Assembly: GCA_963588905.1 (NCBI GenBank)
Contig: CAVAJF010000032.1
Location: 1-64,000 of the forward strand
Source: Butyricicoccus_A sp963588905
GTDB lineage: Bacteria > Bacillota > Clostridia > Oscillospirales > Butyricicoccaceae
Reading direction: 5' to 3'
Length of the DNA stretch: 64,000 nt
Shown here: positions 7,074 to 16,223 of the stretch, piece after piece
Position numbering within the stretch: the first letter of the stretch is position 1
Layout of the letters: the number at the start of each line of letters is the position of its first letter
Program-made: the position numbers and the translations under genes
Notes under the pieces: generated by a model
Told to the model about the DNA's origin: nothing
The model's input: the letters and a program-made list of their open reading frames with translations, nothing else
The model's database searches: none

Positions 7074-8426
7074 TTGACCAAACGTTCTTATGAAATCGAC
7101 ATGTGCAACGGACCGCTGTTTCGCAGTTTGCTGTTGTTTGCTTTGCCGCTGCTGGCGTCCAATTTGCTCCAGTTGTTGTTCAATGCCGTAGACCTGATGG
7201 TTGCGGGAAACTTCGTCGGCAGTCACGCTCTGGCAGCAGTGGGAGCGACGACTTCGCTGATTACCGTCTGCACGACGTTGTTTGTCGGCATTGCGTTGGG
7301 TGCCAATGTGCTTGCGGGACGATTTTACGCGCAAAAAGATGATGAAGACATGTCAGAAGTTGTACATACTGCCATCACGTTGGCAATTATCGGTGGTATT
7401 TGTGTCTTGTTTATCGGCATCATTCTGTGCAGACCGGCGTTGGAGCTGGTTTCTACACCGGAGGAAGTCATTGACCAATCCACGCTGTATATGCGCATTT
7501 ATTTTCTTGGTATGCCGTTTTTCATGTGCTATAATTTCGGCGCTGCCATTTTGCGCTCGATTGGTGATACGCGCAGACCGTTATATTATTTGATTTTTGC
7601 CGGTGTGTGCAATGTAGTTCTGAATTTGATTTTGGTGCTGATTTTTCACTTGGGCGTTGCCGGTGTTGCCATTGGCACAGTGATGTCGCAGTTTATCTCT
7701 TCCGTACTCGTATTGACGACTCTGCACAGAGAACAAACATCCTATCATTTGGATGTCAGAAAGCTGCATTTGAACGCGCATATTATGAAAAATATGCTGC
7801 GTATTGGCGTTCCGGCGGGACTGCAGTCCATGCTCATCAATGTTTCCAATGTATTGATTCAATCTTCTGTCAATACATTTGGCACGCTGGCAATTGCCGG
7901 AAACACAGCGGGCTTTAACATCAATGGATTTTTATATTTTGCCTGCAATTCTGTGACGCAGGCGGCATTGAGCTTTTCCAGCCAAAACAGCGGTGTGGGA
8001 AACTATAAACGAATCAATAAGATTTTGTTCCAGTGCGGCATCCTAGAGTGCATCATTGGATTTGGACTCGGCAATCTGTGCTATCTGTTTGGACATCAGA
8101 TTCTTGGTTTGTATGCCTCTGATCCGCAGGTGATTGCCTATGGTCTCATCAATGTTGCTATTATCTGTGTGCCGTATGGTTTGTGCGGCCTGATGGATAT
8201 GATTCCGGGCTGTATCCGCGGCATGGGATATTCTACCGTTCCGATGTTGTTGTCGCTGATTGGCGTCGTCTGCCTGCGGTTTTTCTGGATTTTTATTATT
8301 TTCCCAAGCCATCGCAGCTTGGAGACCCTGTATATTTCGTATCCGGTATCGTGGATTCTTACCATTGGTATGCAGGCAATTTGTTATGCGTGGGTCTGGC
8401 GGCATTGCGCGAAAGAGAGCAAGTGA
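7074..8426 (+). CDS. MATE family efflux transporter
   Basis: A 450-residue polytopic membrane protein with about 12 hydrophobic helices in two similar halves. The N-terminal half has the MATE signature region LLLFALPLLASNLLQLLFNAVD and NFVGSHALAAVG; the second half repeats it with AGLQSMLINVSN. Such pumps export drugs or metabolites against Na+ or H+. The start is TTG 7074 after AAGGAGATTG; ATG at residue 10 is an alternative. The DMT transporter gene follows after 9 bp, so they are probably cotranscribed. The palindrome upstream suggests repressor control. Confidence 0.92.
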   Translation: MTKRSYEIDMCNGPLFRSLLLFALPLLASNLLQLLFNAVDLMVAGNFVGSHALAAVGATTSLITVCTTLFVGIALGANVLAGRFYAQKDDEDMSEVVHTAITLAIIGGICVLFIGIILCRPALELVSTPEEVIDQSTLYMRIYFLGMPFFMCYNFGAAILRSIGDTRRPLYYLIFAGVCNVVLNLILVLIFHLGVAGVAIGTVMSQFISSVLVLTTLHREQTSYHLDVRKLHLNAHIMKNMLRIGVPAGLQSMLINVSNVLIQSSVNTFGTLAIAGNTAGFNINGFLYFACNSVTQAALSFSSQNSGVGNYKRINKILFQCGILECIIGFGLGNLCYLFGHQILGLYASDPQVIAYGLINVAIICVPYGLCGLMDMIPGCIRGMGYSTVPMLLSLIGVVCLRFFWIFIIFPSHRSLETLYISYPVSWILTIGMQAICYAWVWRHCAKESK

Positions 8427-8435
8427 GGATAAATC

Positions 8436-9368
8436 ATGGATAAATCAACACGTTCCCGTCTGATAAAAGGGTACATTATCACAATATGCGGTGGATTGGG
8501 ATGGGCAATCGGCGGCGCCTGCGGACAGGTCACGTTTCGCGACTGCGGCGCCGATGCCAATTGGCTGGTGCCGATTCGCATGTTTATTGCAGGCATTTTG
8601 GTCTTAGCGCTCGCCAAGATGCGCGGAAAACCGATTGGAGCGGTCTGGAAAGATAAACATTCCATTTTTCCATTGCTGATCTTTGCGCTGATTGGCACAG
8701 CCATGTGCCAATACAGCTATTATGCTGCCATTCAATACACCAATGTTGCCTTTGCGACGGTCATGACGTACATGAGTCCGATTGTTATTTTACTCTTCGT
8801 GTTATTGCACAGCAGAAGATTGCCCAAACTGTATGAACTGATAAGTGTTATACTGGTTGCAGCCGGTGCCGTGTTGTGTGCAACACATGGCGATTTGTCT
8901 GCGTTGGCGGTTCCGCCGATTGGTCTGGTATGGGGATTGGTCAGCGCGGTATGCTTTGCGTTTTATACCTTGTGCCCGCGCCGGCTGATGCAAAAATTTG
9001 ATGTCATGAGTATTGTCGGCTGGGGCATGGCGATTGGCGGCGGCATGATGATGCTGATCTTTCATCCGTGGACGATTCAAGGCGTTACCTATAATGCAGA
9101 ATTATTTCTCCTGATGGCGGCTGTCATTGTGTTTGGTACTATTCTGGCGTTTAATTTGTATCAGACCGGCTGCAATATCGTCGGCAGTATGGTCGGAGGC
9201 GTGCTGTCCTCGGTAGAACCTGTGGCATCTGTGATGATTTCTGCCTTTTTACTGCATACGAGCTTTGTTGCACAGGATTTTATCGGCTTTGCACTGATTC
9301 TCATCACAATACCGATTATGGCCGTTGGAGATTATCGGGAGATTCAGACACAGCAGGCAGTGAAATAA
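8436..9368 (+). CDS. EamA/DMT superfamily transporter
   Basis: A 310-residue membrane protein with ten predicted helices formed by two EamA repeats (for example GGLGWAIGGACGQVTF at the start and NIVGSMVGGVLSSVEPVASVM in the second repeat). Members export amino acids or other metabolites; the substrate cannot be read here. It follows the MATE gene closely, so both may serve one export response. Confidence 0.9.
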   Translation: MDKSTRSRLIKGYIITICGGLGWAIGGACGQVTFRDCGADANWLVPIRMFIAGILVLALAKMRGKPIGAVWKDKHSIFPLLIFALIGTAMCQYSYYAAIQYTNVAFATVMTYMSPIVILLFVLLHSRRLPKLYELISVILVAAGAVLCATHGDLSALAVPPIGLVWGLVSAVCFAFYTLCPRRLMQKFDVMSIVGWGMAIGGGMMMLIFHPWTIQGVTYNAELFLLMAAVIVFGTILAFNLYQTGCNIVGSMVGGVLSSVEPVASVMISAFLLHTSFVAQDFIGFALILITIPIMAVGDYREIQTQQAVK

Positions 9369-9395
9369 GTGGTAGCACATATAGAAAAAAGAGCG

Positions 9396-9401
9396 TATAA
9401 T
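9396..9401 (+). promoter_or_regulatory. Possible -10 box for deoB
   Basis: A perfect TATAAT lies 42 bp before the deoB start codon, but no good -35 hexamer sits at the right distance. Confidence 0.35.
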
Positions 9402-9443
9402 AACAAGTATAGAAGACAAAATGACGAGAAAGGAGACGAGCAT

Positions 9444-10634
9444 ATGAAAGCATATCGTCGAATTTTTGTAGTTGTATTGGATTCACTGGGAGCGGGCGCC
9501 ATGGATGATGCCGCACAGTATGGTGATGCCGGAACGGATACACTGGGGCATATCTCGGCATCTGTTGAGCAGTTTCACATTCCCCATTTGCAAGCGTTAG
9601 GACTTGCCAATCTGCATCCGCTCAAACAGGTTGCACCGGTGCAGCATCCCATGGCGCGGTATACGACACTGCGTGAGGCAAGCTGTGCCAAGGACACGAT
9701 GACCGGTCACTGGGAAATGATGGGCTTGCGGACGACGGTTCCGTTTAAAACGTTTACGGATACCGGTTTTCCGCCGGAACTGATTGCGGAGCTGGAAAAG
9801 CAAACGGGACATAAGTGTATCGGAAATAAGAGTGCGAGCGGCACGGTCATTTTGGACGAGTTGGGCGAGGAAGAAATCGCTACCGGCCATATGATTGTGT
9901 ATACGTCTGCGGACTCCGTGCTGCAAATCTGCGGCAATGAGGAAACCTTTGATTTAAAGGAATTGTATCGCTGCTGTGAGATTGCTCGTAAAATTACCAT
10001 GCGCGACGAATGGAAGGTAGGGCGTGTCATCGCTCGGCCGTATGTCGGCAAAAAACGCGGCGAATTTGTGCGCACAAGCAATCGGCATGATTATGCGGTG
10101 AAGCCGACAGGGCGCACAGCTCTCAATGTTTTGAAAGATGCCGGATTCGATGTGATTTCGATTGGAAAGATCAATGACATTTTTGTCGGAGAAGGCATTA
10201 CCGAGGCACAGAAGTCTAAAAGCTCTGTACATGGCATGGAACAGACCATCGCTATGGCACAGCGCGACTTTACCGGCTTGTGTTTTGTCAATCTCGTGGA
10301 TTTTGATGCCTTGTGGGGGCATCGGCGCAATCCGGTTGGATATGCACAGGAGATTGAACGATTTGATGTAAAATTGGGTGAGCTGCTGCCGCTGCTCCGA
10401 GATGATGACCTGTTGATTTTGACCGCAGATCACGGAAATGATCCAACGCACACCGGAACAGACCATACCCGTGAGCGTGTACCATTTCTTGCTTACTCTC
10501 CGTCTATGAAAGAGGGAAGAAAGTTGCAGGAACAGCCGACATTTGCTGTGATAGGCGCGTCTATTCTGGATAATTTCGACCTGAAAATGCCAGAAAATAC
10601 AATTGGAACCTCTATTTTATCGGAATTGTTATAA
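9444..10634 (+). CDS. deoB: Phosphopentomutase
   Basis: A 396-residue alkaline-phosphatase-superfamily enzyme that interconverts (deoxy)ribose 1- and 5-phosphates in nucleoside salvage. Metal-binding segments are VVVLDSLGAGAMDDA at the N-terminus, TADHGNDPTHTGTDHTRE near the C-terminus, and the catalytic-Thr region YTTLREASCAKDTMTGHWE. The start ATG 9444 follows AAAGGAGACGAG; the longer reading frame from 9369 is only upstream open sequence. No purine nucleoside phosphorylase gene is adjacent. Confidence 0.95.
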   Translation: MKAYRRIFVVVLDSLGAGAMDDAAQYGDAGTDTLGHISASVEQFHIPHLQALGLANLHPLKQVAPVQHPMARYTTLREASCAKDTMTGHWEMMGLRTTVPFKTFTDTGFPPELIAELEKQTGHKCIGNKSASGTVILDELGEEEIATGHMIVYTSADSVLQICGNEETFDLKELYRCCEIARKITMRDEWKVGRVIARPYVGKKRGEFVRTSNRHDYAVKPTGRTALNVLKDAGFDVISIGKINDIFVGEGITEAQKSKSSVHGMEQTIAMAQRDFTGLCFVNLVDFDALWGHRRNPVGYAQEIERFDVKLGELLPLLRDDDLLILTADHGNDPTHTGTDHTRERVPFLAYSPSMKEGRKLQEQPTFAVIGASILDNFDLKMPENTIGTSILSELL

Positions 10635-10658
10635 CCATCACAGAGAGGGGGAGAACGC

Positions 10659-11606
10659 TTGCAGAAAAATTTTATTACCGTATTGACAGAAGAGGATGTC
10701 AATATTGTAACAGATGAGACACTTCAGGAGATGAAGCAGCATGGAACAGAGCGTTTTCCGTTCCAATATTACAAGGAACATTTTAACTGGAGCAGATTAG
10801 AAACAGTGGAATGGCATTGGCACAGAGAGTTAGAATTTGTTGAAATTTTACAAGGTGCGATAGAATGCCATATTGGAGACGAAACCATCGTGCTGCACGA
10901 AGGGGATACCTTTTTCATCAATAGTGGTGTCATTCATAAGTATCAGGCTCCACAAGAATATCGTGAAAAGCAATGTATCTTTTCGGATATTTTGTTTTTG
11001 CCAGAGATGATTGCGCCAAGTTCTTCTTTGATTTATGAAAGATATATCCGTCCCATTGTGCAGCATGGAAAACCGTTCCTCGTCATACATCAGGCAGACG
11101 ATTGGGAACGAGCGGTGCGCGAATTATATCACCATATTGTAGCTATTTGTCTGGCTGGGGATGATTTGACAGAATTGCGTATCCAAGCGGGAATTTCAGA
11201 ACTGTGGGCGAAGTTGTTCCACGTGTTGTATCGAGAAGAGACAGAACAACGGGAAGATAAAAATGTCTTGGCGCAGGCGCGGCTGCGAAAGATGATGCAG
11301 TTCATTTGGGATCATTTTGCCGAAAAAATCACATTAGATGATATTGCTGATTCAGCAAATATCAGCAAAAGTGTCGCGCTGCGTTGTTTCCGTTCGGGTA
11401 TGCAGACGTCACCGGTCGGTTATTTAAACGATTATCGCCTGCATCGAGCAAAAGAACTGCTATTGTCCTCGCACGGAACGGTATCGGATATTGCGGCTTC
11501 TGTAGGATTTGATAATGTGGGATATTTTGACCGCGTATTTCGCCGAGCCTTTGGCTTGACACCGAAGCAGTTCGCCAAGCAAGGGAAAACAGAAGGGAGC
11601 ATCTGA
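10659..11606 (+). CDS. AraC family transcriptional regulator, cupin sensor
   Basis: A 315-residue protein starting at TTG 10659 after GAGAGGGGGAG. Residues about 40-110 form a cupin-like domain (EWHWHRELEFVEILQGAIECHIGD, HEGDTFFINSGVIHKY), the usual sugar- or metabolite-sensing part. Two helix-turn-helix units lie at the C-terminus (ITLDDIADSANISKSVALRCF and VSDIAASVGFDNVGYFDRVFRRAFG). It sits 1 bp before a PNPOx-fold gene, which it may control together with its own expression. The gene is somewhat more AT-rich than its neighbours. Confidence 0.92.
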   Translation: MQKNFITVLTEEDVNIVTDETLQEMKQHGTERFPFQYYKEHFNWSRLETVEWHWHRELEFVEILQGAIECHIGDETIVLHEGDTFFINSGVIHKYQAPQEYREKQCIFSDILFLPEMIAPSSSLIYERYIRPIVQHGKPFLVIHQADDWERAVRELYHHIVAICLAGDDLTELRIQAGISELWAKLFHVLYREETEQREDKNVLAQARLRKMMQFIWDHFAEKITLDDIADSANISKSVALRCFRSGMQTSPVGYLNDYRLHRAKELLLSSHGTVSDIAASVGFDNVGYFDRVFRRAFGLTPKQFAKQGKTEGSI

Positions 11607-11607
11607 C

Positions 11608-12126
11608 ATGACGCAGGAAGAATACAGCAAAGCTGCCAAGTATTGGACAGAAAAAGAAATGACATCCAAACGGATGGACAAAGATGCTCTGTGGAAAGCC
11701 ATGGAGGCGTATATTCAGGCAAATAATACCTGTGCACTGGCGACGGGAAGCGGTGAATTTGTGCGTTGTACACCGATTGAATATGCGTATTATGACGGGG
11801 CATTTTGGATGTTTTCAGAGGGCGGCTTGAAGTTTCAGGCCTTAGCACACAACAAACAGGTATGCCTAGCGATTTTTGACAGCTATCAAGGGTTTGGAAA
11901 GCTCAACGGAATGCAGATTTCCGGTATCGCGCAGCTGATTGATTCGGATTCGGAGGCATTTCGCAAGGCGACCCGGCACAAAAACATCCCTGATGCAGCA
12001 TTGGAAAAAATTGCGCATCTGCTGCATTTAATTAAGGTCACGCCGACACGCATTGATTTTCTCAGTTCCAGCTTTCAAAAAGAAGGATATGACAGCAGAC
12101 AGTTTTTGACTTTCGAGAGCGAATGA
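11608..12126 (+). CDS. Pyridoxamine 5'-phosphate oxidase-fold flavoprotein
   Basis: A 172-residue protein with the split-barrel pattern of PNPOx-like proteins: TCALATGSGEFVRCTPIEYAYYDGAFWMFS followed by KFQALAHNKQVCLAIFDSY and GMQISGIAQLID. These proteins usually bind FMN, F420 or heme and reduce small molecules; the substrate is unknown. The ATG start lies 2 bp after the AraC regulator stop codon, so the two genes form a regulator-target pair. Confidence 0.8.
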   Translation: MTQEEYSKAAKYWTEKEMTSKRMDKDALWKAMEAYIQANNTCALATGSGEFVRCTPIEYAYYDGAFWMFSEGGLKFQALAHNKQVCLAIFDSYQGFGKLNGMQISGIAQLIDSDSEAFRKATRHKNIPDAALEKIAHLLHLIKVTPTRIDFLSSSFQKEGYDSRQFLTFESE

Positions 12127-12177
12127 TGCCGCACACATAGACATATAGTTCTTAGAGAACCTTTGGGGGAAAGAGCT

Positions 12178-12882
12178 ATGTGGAGAAAAAAACGGGCAAT
12201 CTTAGCAGCAGTGTTGGTATTGGCAATTGCATCTGTGCTCATGCCGTATGGAGAGAGCTTGCCGCTGTATGGTGTTTTTGCGTCGCATAATTATCAGCAT
12301 ACATTGGTGTTGGACGCGGGACACGGCGGTATAGATGGCGGAGCAGTAGCAGAGGATGGAACGGCAGAGCAGGACATCAATTTGGCAATCGTCAAAAAAT
12401 GTCAGGCATTCGCTGGATTTTTCGGCATTCGCACAGTTTTGACGCGGACAGATCAGCAATCCCTGCATTACGATCCGGCAAGCACGGTTCGGCAGAACAA
12501 AGTGGCGGATATTCATGCGCGGGAAGAAATCACCAATCGAGCAGAAAATCCAATTTTTGTATCTGTGCATCTCAATAAGTTTTCGGACAGTCAATATACG
12601 GGCGCACAGGTATTTTGGTCAAAAAACAACCCAGAAGGACAATTGCTCGCAGAATCCGTCCAAGATCAATTGACACTGGGATTACACCCGGTTCGGCAGC
12701 GCACAGCAAAGCAGGCACCGGACAGTGTGTATTTGATGAAGCATTTGACCTGCCCGGCGATTATTGTGGAATGTGGTTTTTTGTCCAATCAGCAGGAAAC
12801 CGAACAGTTAAAGCAAGACGGTTATCAGAAAAAGTTATCTGTTTGTATGATACAGGGATACTTGAATTACTTAGAAGGATAA
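12178..12882 (+). CDS. cwlD: N-acetylmuramoyl-L-alanine amidase, CwlD-like
   Basis: A 234-residue Amidase_3 protein with one N-terminal membrane or signal helix. Zinc and catalytic segments are LVLDAGHGGIDGGAV (His), the Glu in the following helix, FVSVHLNKFSD (His) and IIVECGFLSN (Glu). CwlD removes peptides from muramic acid during spore cortex synthesis so that muramic-delta-lactam can form; germination enzymes need that mark. The start ATG 12178 has GGGGGA 8 bp upstream. It is followed 7 bp later by radA. A vegetative amidase role cannot be excluded, but size and architecture match CwlD. Confidence 0.82.
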   Translation: MWRKKRAILAAVLVLAIASVLMPYGESLPLYGVFASHNYQHTLVLDAGHGGIDGGAVAEDGTAEQDINLAIVKKCQAFAGFFGIRTVLTRTDQQSLHYDPASTVRQNKVADIHAREEITNRAENPIFVSVHLNKFSDSQYTGAQVFWSKNNPEGQLLAESVQDQLTLGLHPVRQRTAKQAPDSVYLMKHLTCPAIIVECGFLSNQQETEQLKQDGYQKKLSVCMIQGYLNYLEG

Positions 12883-12889
12883 ACAATTT

Positions 12890-14263
12890 ATGAAGCAAAA
12901 AACAGTGTTTTTATGCAACGAATGCGGCTATGAAAGCCCTAAATGGTATGGAAAATGTCCATCCTGCGGCGCGTGGAATTCCATGGATGAATTCAAAGAG
13001 GCAAAAACCACAGCGGCACCGCGCGGCGTCCTGCCAAAGACCGAACGCAAACGCAACAAACCGCTGGAAATTGGAAAAATTGAAACTAATGAGGAGACTC
13101 GATTTCGTACCGGCATTTCGGAATTAGACCGTGTATTGGGCGGCGGTGCGGTGCACGGGAGCTTTGTTCTCGTCGGTGGTGAGCCGGGCATTGGCAAATC
13201 GACGCTGCTGCTCCAGATGTGTCAGGAGATGAGCAGACAGGCAAAGATTTTATATGTATCCGGAGAGGAATCGCTGCGGCAGATTCGCCTGCGTGCCGAT
13301 CGGCTGCACATTTCCTCACCGGAATTATTTGTACTGGCGGAGACGGATTTGGAAGAAATTTTGGCGGAAACAGAGTTGCTTTTACCAGATGTTCTGATTG
13401 TGGACTCCATTCAGACCATTTACAAATCCGATCTTAACAGTGCACCGGGAAATACCACGCAGATTAAAGAGTGCGCTATGACACTCATGCAGTATGCCAA
13501 GCGGCATAATGTCACGATTTTTATTGTCGGTCATGTCAACAAAGAGGGTACATTGGCAGGCCCGAAAATCCTGGAACACATGGTTGATTGTGTGTTGTAC
13601 TTTGAGGGCGAAAAGCAGGTTTCGTTTCGCTGCCTGCGTGCGGCGAAGAACCGTTTTGGTTCAACGAATGAAATTGGCGTATTTGAGATGAGCGATTGCG
13701 GCTTAGTTGAAGTGCCGAATCCATCAGCAGCGATGCTGTCTGGGCATCCGATGGACGCTTCGGGCAATTGTATTGCCTGTACCATGGAAGGCAGCCGCCC
13801 CATCTTGGCAGAAATTCAGGCGCTGGTGACAAAAACGGCTTATGGCACACCGCGCCGTATGTCTGCCGGTGTCGATTACAATCGCATGGTGCTGTTGCTT
13901 GCTATTTTGGAAAAGCGTGTGGGACTGTATTTATCCTCCAGCGATGCGTATATCAATGTTATTGGCGGTATGCGGCTGGATGAACCGGCGATTGATTTGC
14001 CGATTGCATTGGCTGTGGCGTCCAGTTATCGAGATCAGCCGCTTCCAGAGGGTGTTATGTCATTTGGAGAGGTTGGCTTGACGGGAGAATTGCGTGCAGT
14101 CACGGCGGTGAGCCAGCGCATACACGAGGCCATTCGATTGGGCTTTACGACTTGTATCATGCCAAAGCAGGACATCGGACGCATGGAAATTCCGGATAGC
14201 TTCCGCATTGTCCAGGTGGAAAATATTGCTCAGGCCATCGGCGCAGCATTTGGCAGAAAATAA
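12890..14263 (+). CDS. radA: DNA repair protein RadA
   Basis: A 457-residue RecA-like branch-migration ATPase of the usual length. It has the N-terminal four-cysteine zinc finger (CNECGYESPKWYGKCPSCGAW), Walker A GGEPGIGKST, Walker B VLIVDSIQT, the RadA-specific KNRFG motif, and a C-terminal Lon-protease-like domain without the protease dyad. It acts in recombination intermediates and stalled-fork repair. It appears cotranscribed with cwlD. Confidence 0.97.
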   Translation: MKQKTVFLCNECGYESPKWYGKCPSCGAWNSMDEFKEAKTTAAPRGVLPKTERKRNKPLEIGKIETNEETRFRTGISELDRVLGGGAVHGSFVLVGGEPGIGKSTLLLQMCQEMSRQAKILYVSGEESLRQIRLRADRLHISSPELFVLAETDLEEILAETELLLPDVLIVDSIQTIYKSDLNSAPGNTTQIKECAMTLMQYAKRHNVTIFIVGHVNKEGTLAGPKILEHMVDCVLYFEGEKQVSFRCLRAAKNRFGSTNEIGVFEMSDCGLVEVPNPSAAMLSGHPMDASGNCIACTMEGSRPILAEIQALVTKTAYGTPRRMSAGVDYNRMVLLLAILEKRVGLYLSSSDAYINVIGGMRLDEPAIDLPIALAVASSYRDQPLPEGVMSFGEVGLTGELRAVTAVSQRIHEAIRLGFTTCIMPKQDIGRMEIPDSFRIVQVENIAQAIGAAFGRK

Positions 14264-14293
14264 GAGAGAATAGATGCGGTTTTCATAATGATC

Positions 14294-14302
14294 TGTTATA
14301 AT
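14294..14302 (+). promoter_or_regulatory. Extended -10 promoter before the homocysteine methyltransferase gene
   Basis: TGTTATAAT combines a TGn extension with a perfect -10 box, 43 bp before the start codon. No strong -35 is visible. Confidence 0.55.
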
Positions 14303-14345
14303 AAAACTATTGTATCGTATTACAAAGAAAACGGAGGAAATACAT

Positions 14346-15566
14346 ATGGAATTACAGCTTCCATTGATTTTGGATGGTGCGACCGGCACACAGTTGCAAA
14401 AGCGCGGATACACCAATGAGCAGTGCGCAGAACAGTGGGTTTTAGAGCATCCGGAAGCCATTCAGGACATTCAAAAAAACTATGTTGCGGCGGGCAGCAA
14501 TATCGTCTATGCCAGCACCTTTGGTGCAAACCGAATCAAATTGGAAGGCAATGGCATTCATGGACAGACGGCGGAATACAATACGCGATTGGTTGGTCTG
14601 TCCCGTGAAGCAGTGGGACAGAAAGCAATGGTTGCCGGAGACGTTGCACCGACCGGTAAGTTTTTGTATCCAATTGGCGATTTGAGCTTTGATGATCTGC
14701 TGAACGTCTATACAGAACAGGCAAAAGCGTTGGAAGATGCTGGTGTGGATGTCTTTGTCATTGAGACAACGATGACGATTCCGGAAGCGCGTGCGGCCAT
14801 TCTCGCCGTAAAGAGCGTCAGCGATAAGCCGGTATTTGTCACCTTTACCTGTGATGAAAACGGTAAGACACTGACAGGCACCGATGTTACCGCAGCGCTG
14901 GTGATTATGCAGAGCATGGGCGCAGATGCATTTGGCCTAAATTGCTCTGTAGGACCGGACAAGATGTTGATTCAGCTCGAACGCATGGCGGAATATGCAC
15001 AGGTTCCGCTCATTGCCAAGCCAAATGCAGGTATTCCGGAAATGGTAGACGGAAAGGCTGTATATACCTGCACACCGGAAGAATTTGCGGCACTTGTACC
15101 GGAAATGGCGGCGGCAGGTGTTGGAATTTTTGGCGGATGTTGCGGCTCAGAGCCAGCGCACATTGCGGCATTGGCACAGGCTGTTCAGCAGGCAAACATA
15201 AAAAAGCCAGAACCGAAACACACAGAAGAGCTGGTAGCGGCTACAGAACGCGATGTATTTGTTTTGCCAACAGATGTTGACTGCGGAGAAGTATTCCCGT
15301 GCGATGAAGATGTCATGGATGCCATTGAAGAAGCAGAGGACAGTGAAGATGCTGTTCTGTCCATTCGGATTGACGAAGAGGACGAGCTGGAAAACTTCGC
15401 AGAAGGTCAGTATGCGATTGTTAAGCCGCTGTGCCTGCACTGTGACGATGCAGCGCTGTTAGAGCAGGCTTTGCGTCTGTATCAGGGTCGTGCGCTGTAC
15501 GCAGGCTCTCTGACAAAGGAAGAATTACAGCCGCTTTGCGATAAGTATGGCTTACTGGTTCGATAA
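14346..15566 (+). CDS. Homocysteine S-methyltransferase family protein with C-terminal extension
   Basis: A 406-residue protein. Residues 1 to about 290 match the MetH N-terminal/BHMT-type barrel: LILDGATGTQLQKRG, YASTFGANRIKL, and the zinc ligands in LNCSVGP and FGGCCGSEPAHI. The remaining ~115 residues are an acidic linker followed by AIVKPLCLHCDDAALLEQAL and GRALYAGSL, which look like a short remnant of a pterin-binding-type segment. It lacks the cobalamin domain, so it would need a separate corrinoid protein or another methyl donor. Start ATG 14346 after ACGGAGG. It lies about 5 kb before a corrinoid methyltransferase cluster with which it could cooperate (inference). Confidence 0.85.
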   Translation: MELQLPLILDGATGTQLQKRGYTNEQCAEQWVLEHPEAIQDIQKNYVAAGSNIVYASTFGANRIKLEGNGIHGQTAEYNTRLVGLSREAVGQKAMVAGDVAPTGKFLYPIGDLSFDDLLNVYTEQAKALEDAGVDVFVIETTMTIPEARAAILAVKSVSDKPVFVTFTCDENGKTLTGTDVTAALVIMQSMGADAFGLNCSVGPDKMLIQLERMAEYAQVPLIAKPNAGIPEMVDGKAVYTCTPEEFAALVPEMAAAGVGIFGGCCGSEPAHIAALAQAVQQANIKKPEPKHTEELVAATERDVFVLPTDVDCGEVFPCDEDVMDAIEEAEDSEDAVLSIRIDEEDELENFAEGQYAIVKPLCLHCDDAALLEQALRLYQGRALYAGSLTKEELQPLCDKYGLLVR

Positions 15567-15580
15567 ACACAAAGATCTTG

Positions 15581-15614
15581 ACAGCAGACGCGATATACGC
15601 GCCTGCTGTTTTTT
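15581..15614 (+). terminator. Intrinsic terminator after the homocysteine methyltransferase gene
   Basis: ACAGCAG-ACGCG / CGCG-CCTGCTGT stem (one mismatch) followed by six T residues. Confidence 0.8.
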
Positions 15615-15664
15615 ACGCCAATATGTTGACACGATGTCAGAATACAAACAAGGAACAGATGACA

Positions 15665-16213
15665 ATGAAGAAAAATATTGGCTCGCAGCTGGCGCTGTAT
15701 CCGACACCGGTAACAGTCATTGGTGCTATGAATCAGGAACAGCCGACCTGGACATTGGTGGCACACGTAGGAATTATTGGGCACGATCATGTGTTGGTTA
15801 GCCTTGCGTCCGCACATTTTATCAATGGATGCATCAAGAAAAATCAAAAGCTGTCTATCAATTTGGTTAATGAAGAGATGCTTCCGAAAGCAGATGTGGC
15901 AGGCTCTGTCAGCGGCGCACAAGAGAGCAAGGCGCAGTTGTTTTCGTATACCATGGGCGAAAATGGCACACCAATCATTGAGGCATCTCCGCTGACGATG
16001 GAATACACTGTGCAGGATATTTACGAGACAAATGGTTTCGAGAGCTTTATCTGCACGATTGATGCGACGTATGTAGAAGAAACGCAGCTGGATGAACAGA
16101 ATAAGATTAACTATCAGACCCTCAAGCCGGTGCTGTTTGAGTTTCCAACCTATCAGTATTTGAAAACCGGCGATGTGTTGGGAAAATGCTTGTCGTTTAA
16201 GCAGAACGACTGA
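15665..16213 (+). CDS. Flavin reductase-like protein
   Basis: A 182-residue FMN-binding split-barrel protein: KNIGSQLALYPTPVTVIGA at the start, then TLVAHVGIIGHDHVLVSLA and SINLVNEEML. Such proteins carry FMN and pass electrons to partners. The start is ATG 15665 (MKKNIGS, the typical family N-terminus) or ATG 15659; both share the AAGGA site. It is the first gene of a four-gene group with an aldo/keto reductase, a flavodoxin and a TetR regulator. Confidence 0.85.
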   Translation: MKKNIGSQLALYPTPVTVIGAMNQEQPTWTLVAHVGIIGHDHVLVSLASAHFINGCIKKNQKLSINLVNEEMLPKADVAGSVSGAQESKAQLFSYTMGENGTPIIEASPLTMEYTVQDIYETNGFESFICTIDATYVEETQLDEQNKINYQTLKPVLFEFPTYQYLKTGDVLGKCLSFKQND

Positions 16214-16223
16214 GGAAGACATC

